Shown: in pieces, positions 36,372-48,919 of the stretch | Layout: each line of letters opens with the position of its first letter | Position numbering within the stretch: the first letter of the stretch is position 1 | Assembly: GCF_000344685.1 (NCBI RefSeq) | Contig: NW_006920416.1 | Span: forward strand, 221,116-285,115 | Reading direction: 5' to 3' | DNA length: 64,000 nt | Source: Gloeophyllum trabeum ATCC 11539 | Lineage: Eukaryota > Basidiomycota > Agaricomycetes > Gloeophyllales > Gloeophyllaceae | Translations under genes and position numbers: made by a program | The notes under the pieces: generated by a model | What the model was told of the DNA's origin: nothing | What the model saw: the letters and a program-made list of their open reading frames with translations, nothing else | The model's database searches: none

Positions 36372-37165
36372 CGGAGGGCTTAGTGTTCTGGGTTGCTCCA
36401 TCTGCCACCCCTTGGTCCGCACAATCATATTCCCTTCGCCTTTGCAGGAAGCTGCAGGGTATCATATGTGAACAGAAAGCCGCACCAAACGAATGTTCAT
36501 TTCACTACATGCTGAGCCTGAAGTACACCTCAACACGAGCCAATCCACATCGCTTTCCTAAACAACTCTGCAACCCAAACCCGGTGCCCGGGGTCCCCGT
36601 ACATTGACAGGCCTGGAGTAGGGAGGCGCGCCCCTCTCGTCCCCTGACCTCCTGGCTCCTGCCTAGCCAAACTAAAAGCTCTAGCTAGTCTGAGCGGCGA
36701 TCGAAGCTCCAGGCTTTTGACTTCCTCAACGAAGAGCCTGAGGTACCTAACCCAATCGCTCTGGATCAGGGAAATTTCCAGAGCGCACACTACTACGTAC
36801 GAGCTGCGTGTCATACTTGATACATTCCTGTCAGAGCTTACTCGCCAGAACGCAGATACACTACTAATAGCCTACATAGCGTATACCGTATGACGAAGAC
36901 AAAACAGATCCCGCTGTTCTCATACGTCCCTCCCTCTGCGTTGTAATCATGTAATGGGTTTCAGGACAGGCAGGCACTCCGGGTGCCCGGGACGAGTGCG
37001 TCCGGGGAGTTGCGAATTCGAATTCTAAAGCGCAGCGAGAGCGTACACGGAGAAGATTCCAGAGGTACGAGGCTGGCACGGGACGCCGGTGATCATTCGG
37101 ACTAAGTAAAGTTCCCCCTCGCACCGCGTTCCGGAACGCTGTACCGTCTGCTTTCTCCCGGACAA

Positions 37166-37630
37166 CACTCACTCTCACCTAGGCCTGGAGCCTCCCCTCG
37201 CCGACGCTCAGCGCACTGTCCAGGAGGTTTCCACACGCTCGTGGCAGATCTACTGGACACTGCGCTGAGCAGCCATGAACAACCTCATCCCACCGCCGGC
37301 TGCTGTCAGGCCTTCTTATCAGGCCCGACCGACGATCTCGCCGTACCCGTCCATGTCGTCCCCCGAGGCTCTCCCTCGCGCGGGGTTCCGGAAGCTCATG
37401 CCTACTATTTAGGTCGTTCCCTTTTTCCCCGCACTTCGCAGCGTCACTCTCACCCGGAGCCCGCGCCGGACAAGTCACCCGACACTCGGCGCAGTATCCA
37501 GGAGATGACCACACATTCGTGGAGATCTACTGGATACTGACTGATCGTCCAGGAACCTTTATCCCTCACTGCTTTCGCCTCCCCCCCCCCGGTGATCAGG
37601 CCCAACCGACGATCCTCGCCATACCCGTCC
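37166..37630. repeat. Diverged tandem duplication, period about 280 bp
   Basis: Unit 1 starts at about 37166 and unit 2 at about 37445. Shared segments include CACTCTCACC, gcagatctactggacact against ggagatctactggatactg, and ATCAGGCCC followed by ACCGACGATC and CCCGTCCA. Not protein-coding as far as I can see. Confidence 0.6.
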
Positions 37631-38291
37631 AACCGCCTCTACCCCGCACTTCGAGAACACCAGGGACGATCCCGCCAGAATAAGCACTACCCAAGAGCGG
37701 GTCAAGAAGGGAAGAGTGTTCCGTGGGCGTGGAAATAGTTCCAGTTCTACGCAGAAATAGCGGGATCGCAGGCCGAGAGGTGAGCTCAGGTTGGCATGGC
37801 CCCCGAGGCGCGAGAGAATACCATGCTTGATCACATCTGCCCGTGAGCGCGGAGACGGGCTGGCATCTACGCGAGAACCCCCAGTGCTGGAACGAGCTTG
37901 CGCGAGGTCAGATTACATTTCCATGCATTTTATACCTAATCAGACAGCGCGAAACGCATCCTCGGATGCAGTGCTGCTCTTGAAGACACCCGCCCGGCAC
38001 GAGTCGCGCTACCACGCAGCGGGGTGGCGTTGGCGTACTCTGGTCTGGGGTCAACCCGTCACAGACAGCGGTTGGTCTTATAACACATTGTCACTGTTCG
38101 CATTGACAGGCACTGCCGGTGTATTCCCGGGGAGGGACGGAATGCATAACTGTTTCTGGTAAGGTGGGAACCTAATATGGCAATGCAACCGGCCGCTGCT
38201 CCGCATAATCTATAGCCGTTGCAGTATACACGTTCGACGCCACACTCAAAAAGGTTCACTACACACACCAACAGCCCGAAAAACTAACAGA

Positions 38292-41200
38292 CTAACTCCT
38301 CAGCTCCCCATACCCCGGCGAGGCCACAACCCCGCCCGGGACCACCTCCTTGCTCGACTGCAGCAGCGCGGTGTTGTTCAGCTGCAGGTCGGCGATCTTC
38401 GCGCCCTCCCCGTCTACGAGCCCCTCAGTCAGCAACGGAAACCAGACAAAGGGGAAGTCACTCACCCAGAGACCACAGCGTGACCAGCAACTCATTCGAT
38501 CCTCTCGGGTTGAGTATACCCTCGGGCAGCTAGAGCATCTCATAAGCATATATGCAAGGTCACCGAATGCCACGTCACTCACCGGGAATGACGTCTGCGG
38601 CCCATCCCTAGAATTGAATCTACCGAACTGCCACCCATTGATATACACCACGCTGCGATAGCTACTACTCGGCGTGCGTTCAAATTGCAATGCCACGGGT
38701 ACGTCGCTGCCCTCGGGCAGGTTGAGGTTGAAGGACGTGCGATAGGCCCGAATGCCCGCGGAGGTCATGCCATCGTACGGAGTACATGATGCGTCCGACG
38801 TAGACTTGTTCCAACCCGTTGTGGAATCGACAGGGAAACCCGGTAACTGAGCGCCTATGAAATCATCGTCAGAAGTCTGATACACACTCCGCATCAACGA
38901 AACTCGCCTTGCCGTTCCACGAATAATCCTCCCTCGTTGAGCGGCCCGCGCACTTTGTCCGCGAAGTCCTCGCCACCGAGGTTGCCCTGCACCTTCCAGT
39001 AGGCGAAGTCGGTCCCGCCGAGGAGGGTGTAGCCTCTCACTCCCCTAGGGGTCTGCGCGAAAGTGAGTGGGATGAGACGCATCTAACATAACGTATTATA
39101 ATTATGCGCGTACCTTGAAGGTATCATCACCGTCATAATCTTCTTCCAGACCTGCATAATACACCCACTCAGCATAACTGTACTCCCCGCACGGTGTCTC
39201 GCATCGAACACATACCAGTTTGGTCGACCACGACGGTGAGCACGTTATCCCCCTCCGTGAGATCGGCGGGGTCGAACGTCCACGTGTCGTTCGTCATGTC
39301 AACGCCTCCGCCCGCGGAGTACTGGTTCGTCCCCTGGCTAGATCCTAGGAACTTGGAGTTGATCCAGACGCTGTATCCGAAATTGTAGCCTCTGAGAGTC
39401 TGGTGATCAGAAGACATGTCTCGGCAGCCTGAGGGTGGGTCGATACTAACCCTTGGACTGAAAGCTGGACGCCAGTCGCGTTGGTACCTGTGAAATGCCC
39501 GCGGGCGATGGTGTTCCCTAAGATCCCGTCAGACCCGGAGCATACCCCCGAAATGAGCTTCTTACCCTGATGGAACCCATACTCATCCGCATACACGACA
39601 TACTAATCCAACCTCAGTGCCCGCCAGGTAATAAATGAGCCAGAACTAACCTGTCCGCCAAGCGGCTGGTACGGCCTCTGCGTGCTCGTCTTGTTCGCCG
39701 TCACCCAGGCACTATCGTCGAACCCAGCCTGCACCTCCGGCAACGAGTCCGCGCAGTACCACTCCGCATCCCTCAAACTTGGCAGCGTTACCTCTTCCGC
39801 GAACTCCAACGTCGCCTCGAAGACGCCTGGCACAGAAGCGCCCTTCACCTCGACCTGTTTCCCGTTCCATGAGACGCTCTTCACGCTGCTGGGCGCGATG
39901 ACGCCCAGCGTGATGGTCGCGTTGATGTCGCCGAACAGCTCGAGCGTGTTCCCCGTGATCGACGCGTTGCGCACGAGGTACGGGCCGTACAGGAGCACAG
40001 AAGGGGCATCGGGCGCCGCGTCGTACGGCGTGTTGTTTGCACTCGGAAGTCGGATGTTCCAGAACGACAACGCGGCGTGCTTGTCCGCGATGATGACTAT
40101 GGCGCCGTCGAGTATGACGCCGGATAGACCGGAGGGCGTTCCGGTGATTATGACTGAGCCGTTGGATGACTCTGCTTTGATGGTGTCCGACCCAACGACC
40201 TGTGGAGAGCCAGAGCCAGACATGACGGCTTCGATGGAGTGCCCCGCCTGAGCATAGAGGACCAGGTAGTCCACGCCGTCGATTGTTGTGTGCGTGAATA
40301 TCTAAGGCAGCCGGCATCGAATCAGCCAAGGGAGGTGTCATGAGGGCGGTATGGTCTCACCTCAGCAGTAGAGTATTTGAGAGTATGCGAGCCGAAGGGG
40401 TATTCCGAGACGAGGATCTGACTCTCTCTTCCATCAAGTGTGATGTTTCCTCCGTGCTGGGGTACTGTGATTTCGCCTTCCGTAGTATTGACGCGCAAGG
40501 AGAAGCTGACGGGAGCAAGATAACTACAGAACGATGCAGCAGATCAGTACCGTCCCATCGCTGGATGATAGCACCCGTTCTCACCTGTTGCTCGTATGCC
40601 TGACAACGTAGAAGTGCACGCCCGTGCTGGAGCTCAGCGCGGTCGTGTACACCCTGGGGTTATCGGAGTAAGCTGTGCCACTGCCCACCGTGCCGTTGCC
40701 CACGCGCGTCGCGAGCAAGTAGTCCGGCGACGCGTGCAGGAAGCCCGCTTGCAGTTTCAGCTCGTAGTACTTCGGCGAGAGCGTACGGTCCTCTCGTATG
40801 GGCGCTCCGTAGTCGTACCTATGAAGTGTTGGTCGAAGTCTCGGTACTCAAAACTCGGGACCCACGATGTATAGACGGTAGGCTCTGCTAGGTTACCCCA
40901 ATTTGTCCCGCCAAATGTCATGTAGAGATTCTGATAATGCGTCTCTGCGGCATAATTGTTCTGCATCGCCGTCAATGCTTAGAACACAGTTGCATACTTT
41001 GGTCATTGTGTTCGTACCTTGTAGAAGACCTATGATGCCAATCAGTCAGCTGTTGAACGTTCTCGCTGCTCAATACTCACGTTGGCGTATTGTTCGTTAG
41101 TTAGTTGGTAGCATGCGTCGTAACTTGACTATCCACATGTAGTCGAAGCGATGAGCAATGTCGGCATCGGTGAAATTCAGCTACTCACCCCTCCCCATGG

Positions 41201-42498
41201 GTCGAACGCGCCGCCGCCAAACTCTCCAGAGGCCCAGAGCAAGTCCGGATCGATATTCTATGACCGCAATCCTCAAAGCAGCTGGGGAATGCAGTTTCTG
41301 CGAACCTCGTACCTGATGATCACTATCCAATTGAGTATACAGCTCGGTCCATTTGTTCGGATTGCTGCAATCAAAGCCGTTGGGGTAGTTATCCCACGTG
41401 TACAGGTCCACCTCGCCTAGGCCATGGCCGGGAGCGTACACCCCGCGTGTGTGGCCGCCATCATTATGGGTGCTGTAGCATCGCAAAGGCTGGGATTAGG
41501 TGTTAGTCGCAAGACAGGGAGACGCAAACCCATACATGGGGATCTTGGTGAGCCCGTTGGCGCGGTAGGTATCCTCGATGAGCTGCATGTACTCTGACCG
41601 TCCCGGGTCGGAGGGCGTCGACTCGAAGAATTCGTTCTCGGATTGGATGGCAATGACGGAGCCGTCCGGATACTTACAGCATGATCAGACATGAGCGTGG
41701 AAGACGAGATGGTCACCGACCTGATAAGGCTCCACGAACTTGGACACGGCTGTCATGAAAGGCATCCATGCGTCCGTGAACCCAGTCTCGTTTGTACGCG
41801 CCTTGGCAGGATTGTTCGTCAGCCATCCGGGGAAACCGCCGCCAACTGGAAGAGTATGGTATTAGCCCGGTGCAGCTTGAACAGTCCGGGCACCTCACTT
41901 GTCTCAGCCTAGGGCAAAAAAACCCGCATAGGCAATTATGAGTTCGTCCCATCGGGCTTACCGTCAGGGAGACTCACATTGATGTACGGCTATGGGCGTG
42001 GACGGATCAATCTCGGCGTAACACTGCATGACCACATCTCACATACCCCGGGTCTTACGATCACCAGAAGGCCAACTTCTTTGGCGACCTCGTAAACGTC
42101 GGTGTGCGAGCGGTAATATTCAAAATCCAGCTCTCCCTGCTTTCCTTCACTGAGGCCCCAGTGGAGATATACGGAGACGGCGTTCCATCCAGCGGCCTGG
42201 GGGGGTGGGGGTCAGCGTATCGATACCCGACGCTAGCACAGAGTAATACCTTCATCTTCTGAAAGATGTCCCTCCATCCAGCCTTCCCTGTGGGCAATCG
42301 CCACGGGTGCACTTCGCCACTGAAGACGAAGAGCCTTTTGTTGTCGAGAAATAGAGAGTACTCGTCAAACGTGACTGCCGCAGACGAGTTCCCATGGTAA
42401 AATCCAGGAGAACCGGGTGGGACGGTATAGGACAAGACACTCGCGAGTTGGCTTGCTAGCACGAGCGCAAGCGCGGACCAAGACGTCAGCCAACGCAT
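38292..42498 (-). CDS. Secreted beta-galactosidase, GH35 (LacA type)
   Basis: A retaining beta-galactosidase that releases galactose from lactose and plant galactans, secreted. The start at 42498 gives a signal peptide ([20 protein letters not shown]). Then follow [19 protein letters not shown], a [19 protein letters not shown] join, [20 protein letters not shown], and [15 protein letters not shown]. The proton-donor motif reads [13 protein letters not shown] (near 41650) and the nucleophile region reads [14 protein letters not shown] (near 41200-41240). After that are [20 protein letters not shown] and the beta-galactosidase domains 2-5, including [10 protein letters not shown], a jelly-roll with [29 protein letters not shown], and [15 protein letters not shown]. 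The stop is a TAG at 38292-38294. The CDS spans 4.2 kb with many 50-60 bp introns; the predicted protein is about 1000 residues, normal for fungal GH35. Confidence 0.95.
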
Positions 42499-43256
42499 CG
42501 CCTGTATACTTGTGCGCGTGCAGGGAGTCCGCGACGCGTCGTATGTCCCTTTAAGTACCGCAGCCTGCGACTGTCGGTACTTCCATGCGTGCCTGAGAAT
42601 GTGTTCAAGGCATCACAAGGCCAGTGGATGTGCTCATCCAAATGATGGAAATAACGGGAATATATTCACCGGCGGACCCGCCGTACTTGAGAAGCAGGAA
42701 GAAGCAGCAGACACGGGCCGTCCGTCTATCATGAGAGGGGAGCGCGACGCGTGACGTCAGAGTATAGGGCCCGCGTAGGCCCGCGTCCGTTACTGTGGCC
42801 TCAGCTCTCAGGCTCGCGATCAGAACTTCGGTGGCGGCCAGCCTATCGGGCGCTTCAGCGCTAGAGTCAGCGACTGGTAGCCAAGATATCGAGAATGTAC
42901 CTAGTGGTCCTTTGGTTGTGTTCACAACTGTGCAAGACTAGGATCTCATGGGGCGGCGAATATCTCTAACGGGAAACTTCAGGCTTGTCGAGGATTGAGC
43001 ACGAAGGACCTTGTGCTGGGCGGGAAGCAACACGAGTCACTGGCAGTGGCTCAGAGAACTCAGGCTATGGATATCGGATGGTCGGCCCGTCGATCCGGGC
43101 CTCTCACAAAGCAGCACTTGTCGCGCGAGCGATGAGGAAAAGCAGTCTAACAAAACCGATGCATTCGTATGCATCCAGACATATCCCTTAGAGCGACGAA
43201 AGTCGGCTGGAGAAGAGAGTGCTACATCTGACGGACCTCGGTAACCCATGAGTGCT
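42499..43256. other. Spacer between GH35 start and MFS gene 3' end
   Basis: About 760 bp holding the GH35 promoter. No gene or repeat was recognised. Confidence 0.45.
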
Positions 43257-45797
43257 TCAGTACAGGTATCTGAAACCTTTTCTCCTTTCCAACGCTTCCT
43301 CAAAGGTTATTCCCTCCAATTTAGCAGCATCCTCAATCCGCTCGCGTTCCGCATCCGTAATTTCCCGCAGTTCCTGGGCCGCCATGCGCGCGTTTTCGCG
43401 CTTCAGCATGGTCCTCATGACTACAAGTAAAAGGTAAACAGTAGTCCTTATCCAAGAGATTTCGGCGACTTACGGATACCCAGAGAGATGGCGAGTGCCA
43501 TGCTTGCTATTCCAATGATCATAGACTGATGATACTCGGGTCCCCATTCAGCCTTCCAGACGAAAGACCCAATCCTGTCACCGCATAAAGGATGAAGTAT
43601 GTCGCAGGACTGAACATGTAAGACCTACAAATTCCCCAGATTCCCGAATCCATTGACGATCCCGATCGCCACTGACCGTTTTGCCGGAGGTCGAGGGATC
43701 GTGTTCGACACCCACACAACCGTCAGCGCGAACCCTAGCATGTCCCATCAGTAAATTAGCACGGAGAGCGGAGGGAGGCCTCAAACGCACCGGCATATCC
43801 ACTCGCCATCAAGAAAAGGCTGAAGTAGCGAGCCCCAGTGGCCATAGTGCTCAGCCCGATGATGTACCCAATTATAACGCCCCACCACCATATCGACAGA
43901 TGCCAGAACCTCTCGCCGGTACGATCTATGGGGGACAATCATGATCGGAACATGATGAGGCCGCAAAGTACAGATATTCATACATACCGCAATGCCATGC
44001 ATTCACGACACACGCGATCGCCGCCCATATCCATGGAGGCCTGTATGTAAGGCAGGTCAATCGACTAACCGGAAGAGACAACAGGGTACGACACTCACGC
44101 GCAAAGCAGAAGACTTACGGTCGTACCGTACCCAAGCGTCTCCGCCAGCCTTACCCGCACATTCAGTCGCTCTGCGCACAAAAACACAGACGGCACACGT
44201 ACGTGGGGAAGAAGTTCACGAAACTCAAAGCGAGAAGCTGCGAGCAAGACATGAGGGCAAATATGTACACCTTTACGTCTGTCAGCGCCAGCCTGATCCC
44301 ATCCCAGATCCTTGGAGCGCAAGTGTTAGCATGAGGATCGAGCATTCAAGAGATGGGACAACGCACGACTCCCCAGCAGTGTCTTCGTCCGCTTCACCGG
44401 CGTCCTCTGCGAGGCGAACCTGGGCTAGACGACGCTGAGCCTTGCTCATCCATCGGGTGTTGCGCGGCTATAGCAAGAAGAGGACCTGAGCGACCCTGTT
44501 CTATCATAGTGGACAAAGTTACAAACGTAATCGGGAAGAGACCACCTGCGGAGGGAGAGAAGCGGAAGCATCAGAACAAAAGTTGGCAATAGTGAAACAC
44601 CATACATCGCAAGGAATCCTATGACCATCGTAATCGCACCCTGATCATTGCATTAGGGTATGTACAATCCCTGCACTGAGGATACGCACTTCGATGTAGA
44701 ATAACCTACGCCCAAGTCGAGTCAATCGGCAATAATAGCAGAGTGCATGGTAACGTACCACCGCCATGCCCGGATGTGTCTGACACCCTCCATATTTGCT
44801 AGGATACCCGCAGCTATCAACTTAGCCTGTCGTCAGCATTTTGGAATATAAACACAGGAATGGGTGCCGTACACTACCGAAGGCGTTGGATATGAGCAAC
44901 CCCGCATACAGTATAGCACCGCGGAATGACAGTTCCTGCAAGAGGTCAGAAGATCGTGACGAGACGCGCAATAGATCATACCTTCTTAGTGTACCAGCAT
45001 GATAACAGGTACACCGCTCCCGGATAGAATGCGGCTTCTGGCAGGCCGATGAATACACGACACAGTAGTATACCAGCAAAATTGCGGGTGACCTGCTCTC
45101 CGAATCAGCGCAGCTGGCAGAACCAACAGATGATTATGCATACACCGGTCATGGCACTCGTTAAGCCCCATAATACCACGCAAGTTCCTATGAATAACGA
45201 TGGCCTGACGAACAGATCAGATACAGATCATGGACAGGTTTTTCTGGCAAGTCATAGTACCTTGACACTATATTCAGAATCTGGACGGAGAATTGCTCAG
45301 AATAAGTAACTGGACTGAATGAAACAAACTGACCATATTGCCCGGTATTTGTGCTGGGCAGTATGACGCGTAGAGAATGGCGAGGATCGTCTCATAGTCA
45401 ATATCTAGAGTTCATGTTTCATATCTAGGGCAATCACGGACTTAGCAGGGCATCATACCGTTCAGATGCAGATCCTGTTCTAGACCTTTCAATCTCGCGG
45501 ACGTTACTGCAGTACGCTAACACCGAAGGATGATTGAGCAGGGAAAAACGAAATATCGAGTCGACTCACATCAATATAATTGAGGAGATAGATCAAGATC
45601 ATCGTAGGCATAAGTCGCCAGTCGAGCATCCGCTTAATCTTCCTTTCGGCGGCTGCCCGTTCTTCGGTCGCCAACAACCGTGCGTCCTCGTCTGCCTTGA
45701 ACGACGTATTGGAATCCTTCTCCTCCACAGTGGCAACTGCATTGTCTTTGTTCTTCGACACGCTGTCGGTAACAGAATCCCCGGTGGAGGAAGTCAT
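43257..45797 (-). CDS. Major facilitator transporter, allantoate-permease (Dal5)-like family
   Basis: A plasma-membrane MFS anion:cation symporter resembling the fungal Dal5/Tna1 group, which imports small carboxylates such as allantoate, nicotinate or pantothenate. The start at 45797 gives a polar N-terminus (MTSSTGDSVTDSVSKN) and then RMLDWRLMPTMILIYLLNYID, the conserved first span. Later exons encode SLGYGTTV, an AIGIVNGFGNLGNL span, and after an intron IGSFVWKAEWGPEYHQSMI, a hallmark of the family before the last span MALAISLGI. The cytoplasmic tail is Lys/Glu-rich (RENARMAAQELREITDAE) and ends KGFRYLY before a TGA at 43257-43259. Many introns (more than ten). The substrate cannot be assigned from sequence. 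Confidence 0.88.
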
Positions 45798-48700
45798 GGT
45801 CTCCGGCTGAGATATGTTAGACTAAGCGGTTTCCAGTCATAAGCATAAATACCAGGATGAAGATGCCGAATTGCTATACATAACTGACCAGGTGGTCCGT
45901 ACTTAGGCTTTCTAATCGACGGATCGGGTCTTGTGATCAAGTACGTCTGGCCAAGCATAGCAATCCGCAAGGTTGCCACCCCACGGGCTGAAGAGGGAAC
46001 GAAGGAGCCTTCTTAGGTTCGGAGTGCCGTTCCATCGTGCTTCTCCTCGTCCATCTGAGCCGCACCTGACGGCAGGCACGTTCCATGTTACTCTGCACCT
46101 TTATAGGCAAAGAGAAGCTCTTCCTCCCTCTTTGTTATAGAGGATACCGTCTGCGGCTGAGGGTCAGACCCGGCATCGTCCGTATCCAAGAGACTTACCT
46201 GACCGAAATTTTGTGGAACAGTCCGGGTTCCGCAGAGCAGAAATAACCCCCTATGCGCGCACGATAAACCGGGAGCCGCTGCACGAGCTCTCCTCTCACA
46301 CAAAGTTAACATGAACCACATTAGCGTTACGCAGGCTTACAAGGCTGTGTCGAGTAAACTTCGGATGTATCGAACCACGTTGTGACAAATGGGCATTTAT
46401 TCCGTTCGACGTCGAAAGGTCAGGCTGAATCTGGTCGCATTGCACCAAGCCTCGGAAGGACTGCCTATTGCGAAGAGAGCTCAGTTAACGCAGCATACCT
46501 CAACGGACGGAAGGACCTTTGGTGGACTTGACAATCTGCTGATTGGTCGACCATTTTCCTAGGTGCATCGCGGGGCAGATGCCGCTTGACTGGTGTATAC
46601 GCCCTTGATGGTGCGGGAACGAAGAACAGGCGGCCAAAGTATGCCATTGGTCCAATAGGATGACTCCGCCGGCATGGGTAGTTCCGTCCATCACCCACGC
46701 CCCAGGACTAATTAACGCACGGATTGGATTACAGCCGTTTGCAGATCGATAGGCCATCATTTTAGAAAGTAGCGTACAGTCGGAGTGCGTCGGAGACGGT
46801 GCTGGGGACGTCGGACGAAGGCGCAGGCGTCCAGATGGTCTGATTTTGGTACCTCGGGGACCTGAACTTACCTCTCCGACATGGTCCGACTGTAAATGAT
46901 TTTCTGAAAAGGTGGCCCATCGATCTGCAAATGGCTGTATGAGTGGTCGAGGTAGCCTCGGATCAGGGCCTATTCATCATACTAGCGGCAAGTCGAGTCT
47001 ATCTGAAGATGCGAACATATCCAGATCCAGTCAAATCCTCGCCGGACTTCCATCAAATTTTTCTGAGGAAGCGCAGGCAGACATAACTTAGCTTAAAACA
47101 CGGTTACCGGAGGCTAACTGTGAGATCGACGTAATCTGTTGATGGTGACCACTTGCCAGCTTCATTTCCTACGGATCCCCGTCAGCAACCCAATGAGTCG
47201 CTGTGCAGCGAGACAAGAGCTAGAGTTTCAGTGGGAAGAGAAGCAGGAAAATCAGTGTGAGAGCAAATCGTTCGGCCCGTTTGCTGAGACATTGTCCTCA
47301 AAATATCGAGGGAACGGCCAAGGATAGGCCGTAAATGTTAGATCGTGATAGCCTGTTACTTCCATTCAGCCATTTGCGGAACGTATGCAGGAAAGCATCC
47401 TGCAGAGATGCCGTCCATGGCCAGGGACGACTCGCAGAATTCCCTCGCCACGCTGGATATAGCCATCACTCGTGGTCACTGGTCGTAGAGTTCCACTTCT
47501 ACCAGTGTAATAATGCTGGCGACGACGTATTCAGCTGGTGCGAACTTCGGCGAAGCTCCTAGACCTCTAGATATAAACGTGACTGACGCATGTCATAAAT
47601 ACCTACAAGATTCGATGGAGGGACGTTAGCAGTGAGCCGTCTACAGCCTGCGCCTACGCATTAATCTTCATAGAGGCGATGGAGAGTTTCCTGGGAGTTT
47701 TCGTCGCAAGGAATCGCAAGTTCGCAACCCAATGTACTTGTCAGGCCAGAGAGGCTGGATGGCCAAGACACGAAGCACCCTACGTGTCGACCGCCCAGGA
47801 ATTGTGTAAAAGCTCTATCGATAGTGCGGAGGGTTCCAGCTACCCATGTCGAGCAGGAAGTCGCTGAGAGGGGTACAGGAGGGAGAGTTTCCAGCACAAC
47901 AACCAGGACAAAATCCATCCTGCGAGAATGGCAGCAGACAAGACGAGAATTGTTCGTGGATAATAAACTAGACCCAGTCACACCTACATAGCCAGAACTT
48001 GTGGAGTCCGAACAATGAACATAAGGCAGCGGTTCGAGCGTACGCTGCAAACACCACCATCGTTATTCAAGCCAAAAGAATATCGCCCAGTGAAACGCGT
48101 AGCATGCCGCGCAGCGGCCCGCGCTAAGTGTCCAGCAAGGCAAGGAGGAGGCCAACGACGATCTTAAGACGCAGAGTCCGGTTCTTGACAAGCGACCTGC
48201 ATACAGAGCGTTGGTGGACTTCAGCCATCAAACACCATGCGGGCTGTTACTTATACGTGCAAGATCAACGTATGTAGTCCATACTCCCCGCCCGCGATGG
48301 TAAGCTGAGCATCTTCATAGGGCCGTACCGATTGCGCGTCGTCCATTAGAGACAATTGCTCGTCTACTGTCTTTTTAGGAGGCGCAGCCACACCGTCGTT
48401 GGGAATTCAGCCATCAAAATTGTATTTGTGTATGCTTGTTTGTGGCGGGTCGCAAGGTGCACTCGCAGGACAAGGCGAAAGATATATATTACTATGTCGT
48501 ACCCTGCGCTTCATTCAATTTATTACGATTCCGTGGCAGTGGAGTTACGGATTAATTTCGGTGTTGGGAGACGTTGGCGTACGTCCCAGCACTTATGCTT
48601 GTCGGTGCTGCTTCCAATTGGGCATTTCTCGTCGTGTTTCTGATGTAGCTCTATTACCAGTGAAGGAGTCTCTGCCGTACCTGAGGCAAGGGGTGGTTCA

Positions 48701-48919
48701 GCTCATTGTCTGGTGATACTGGTATAACAGCGATATAGGCGCAGTCCCCGGATCGATGTAGTGATGATCTCCATCAATCACTTGCACCTCCTCAAGCATG
48801 AACATTAATACTGGCAGAGGCTCCGCGATCGTTGCTAGTAATACGTCCTCATCTCTTCCGACGCCAGCTAACCCCTGCTTCAGGACCGTAAATTCCACGC
48901 GGACTCACGAACGCACGCT
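45798..48919. other. 3.1 kb gene-poor spacer with a MITE-like element
   Basis: The MFS promoter lies at the left end. No gene is recognised. A 116 bp TA-flanked inverted-repeat element is at 46777-46892. On the minus strand at about 47870-47970 a hydrophobic frame (TILVLSAAILAGWILSWLLC) is interrupted by stops soon after, perhaps a membrane-protein relic. Confidence 0.45.
46777..46892. mobile_element. MITE-like element, 116 bp, TA target-site duplication
   Basis: It begins CAGTCGGAGTGCGTCGGAG (46777-46795) and ends CTCCGACATGGTCCGACTG (46874-46892). The ends are inverted repeats with 15 of 19 matches. It is flanked by TA on both sides (46775-46776 and 46893-46894). CAGT ends with TA duplication fit a nonautonomous Tc1/mariner-type element. 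There is no coding capacity. Confidence 0.6.

Larger units (their letters stand above)
35477..38291. other. Gene-poor, repeat-bearing region
   Basis: About 2.8 kb between SRPK (5' end) and GH35 (3' end). It contains a CpG-free block (36047-36371) and a diverged tandem duplication (about 37166-37630). Open frames here are short and unrecognised. Confidence 0.5.
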
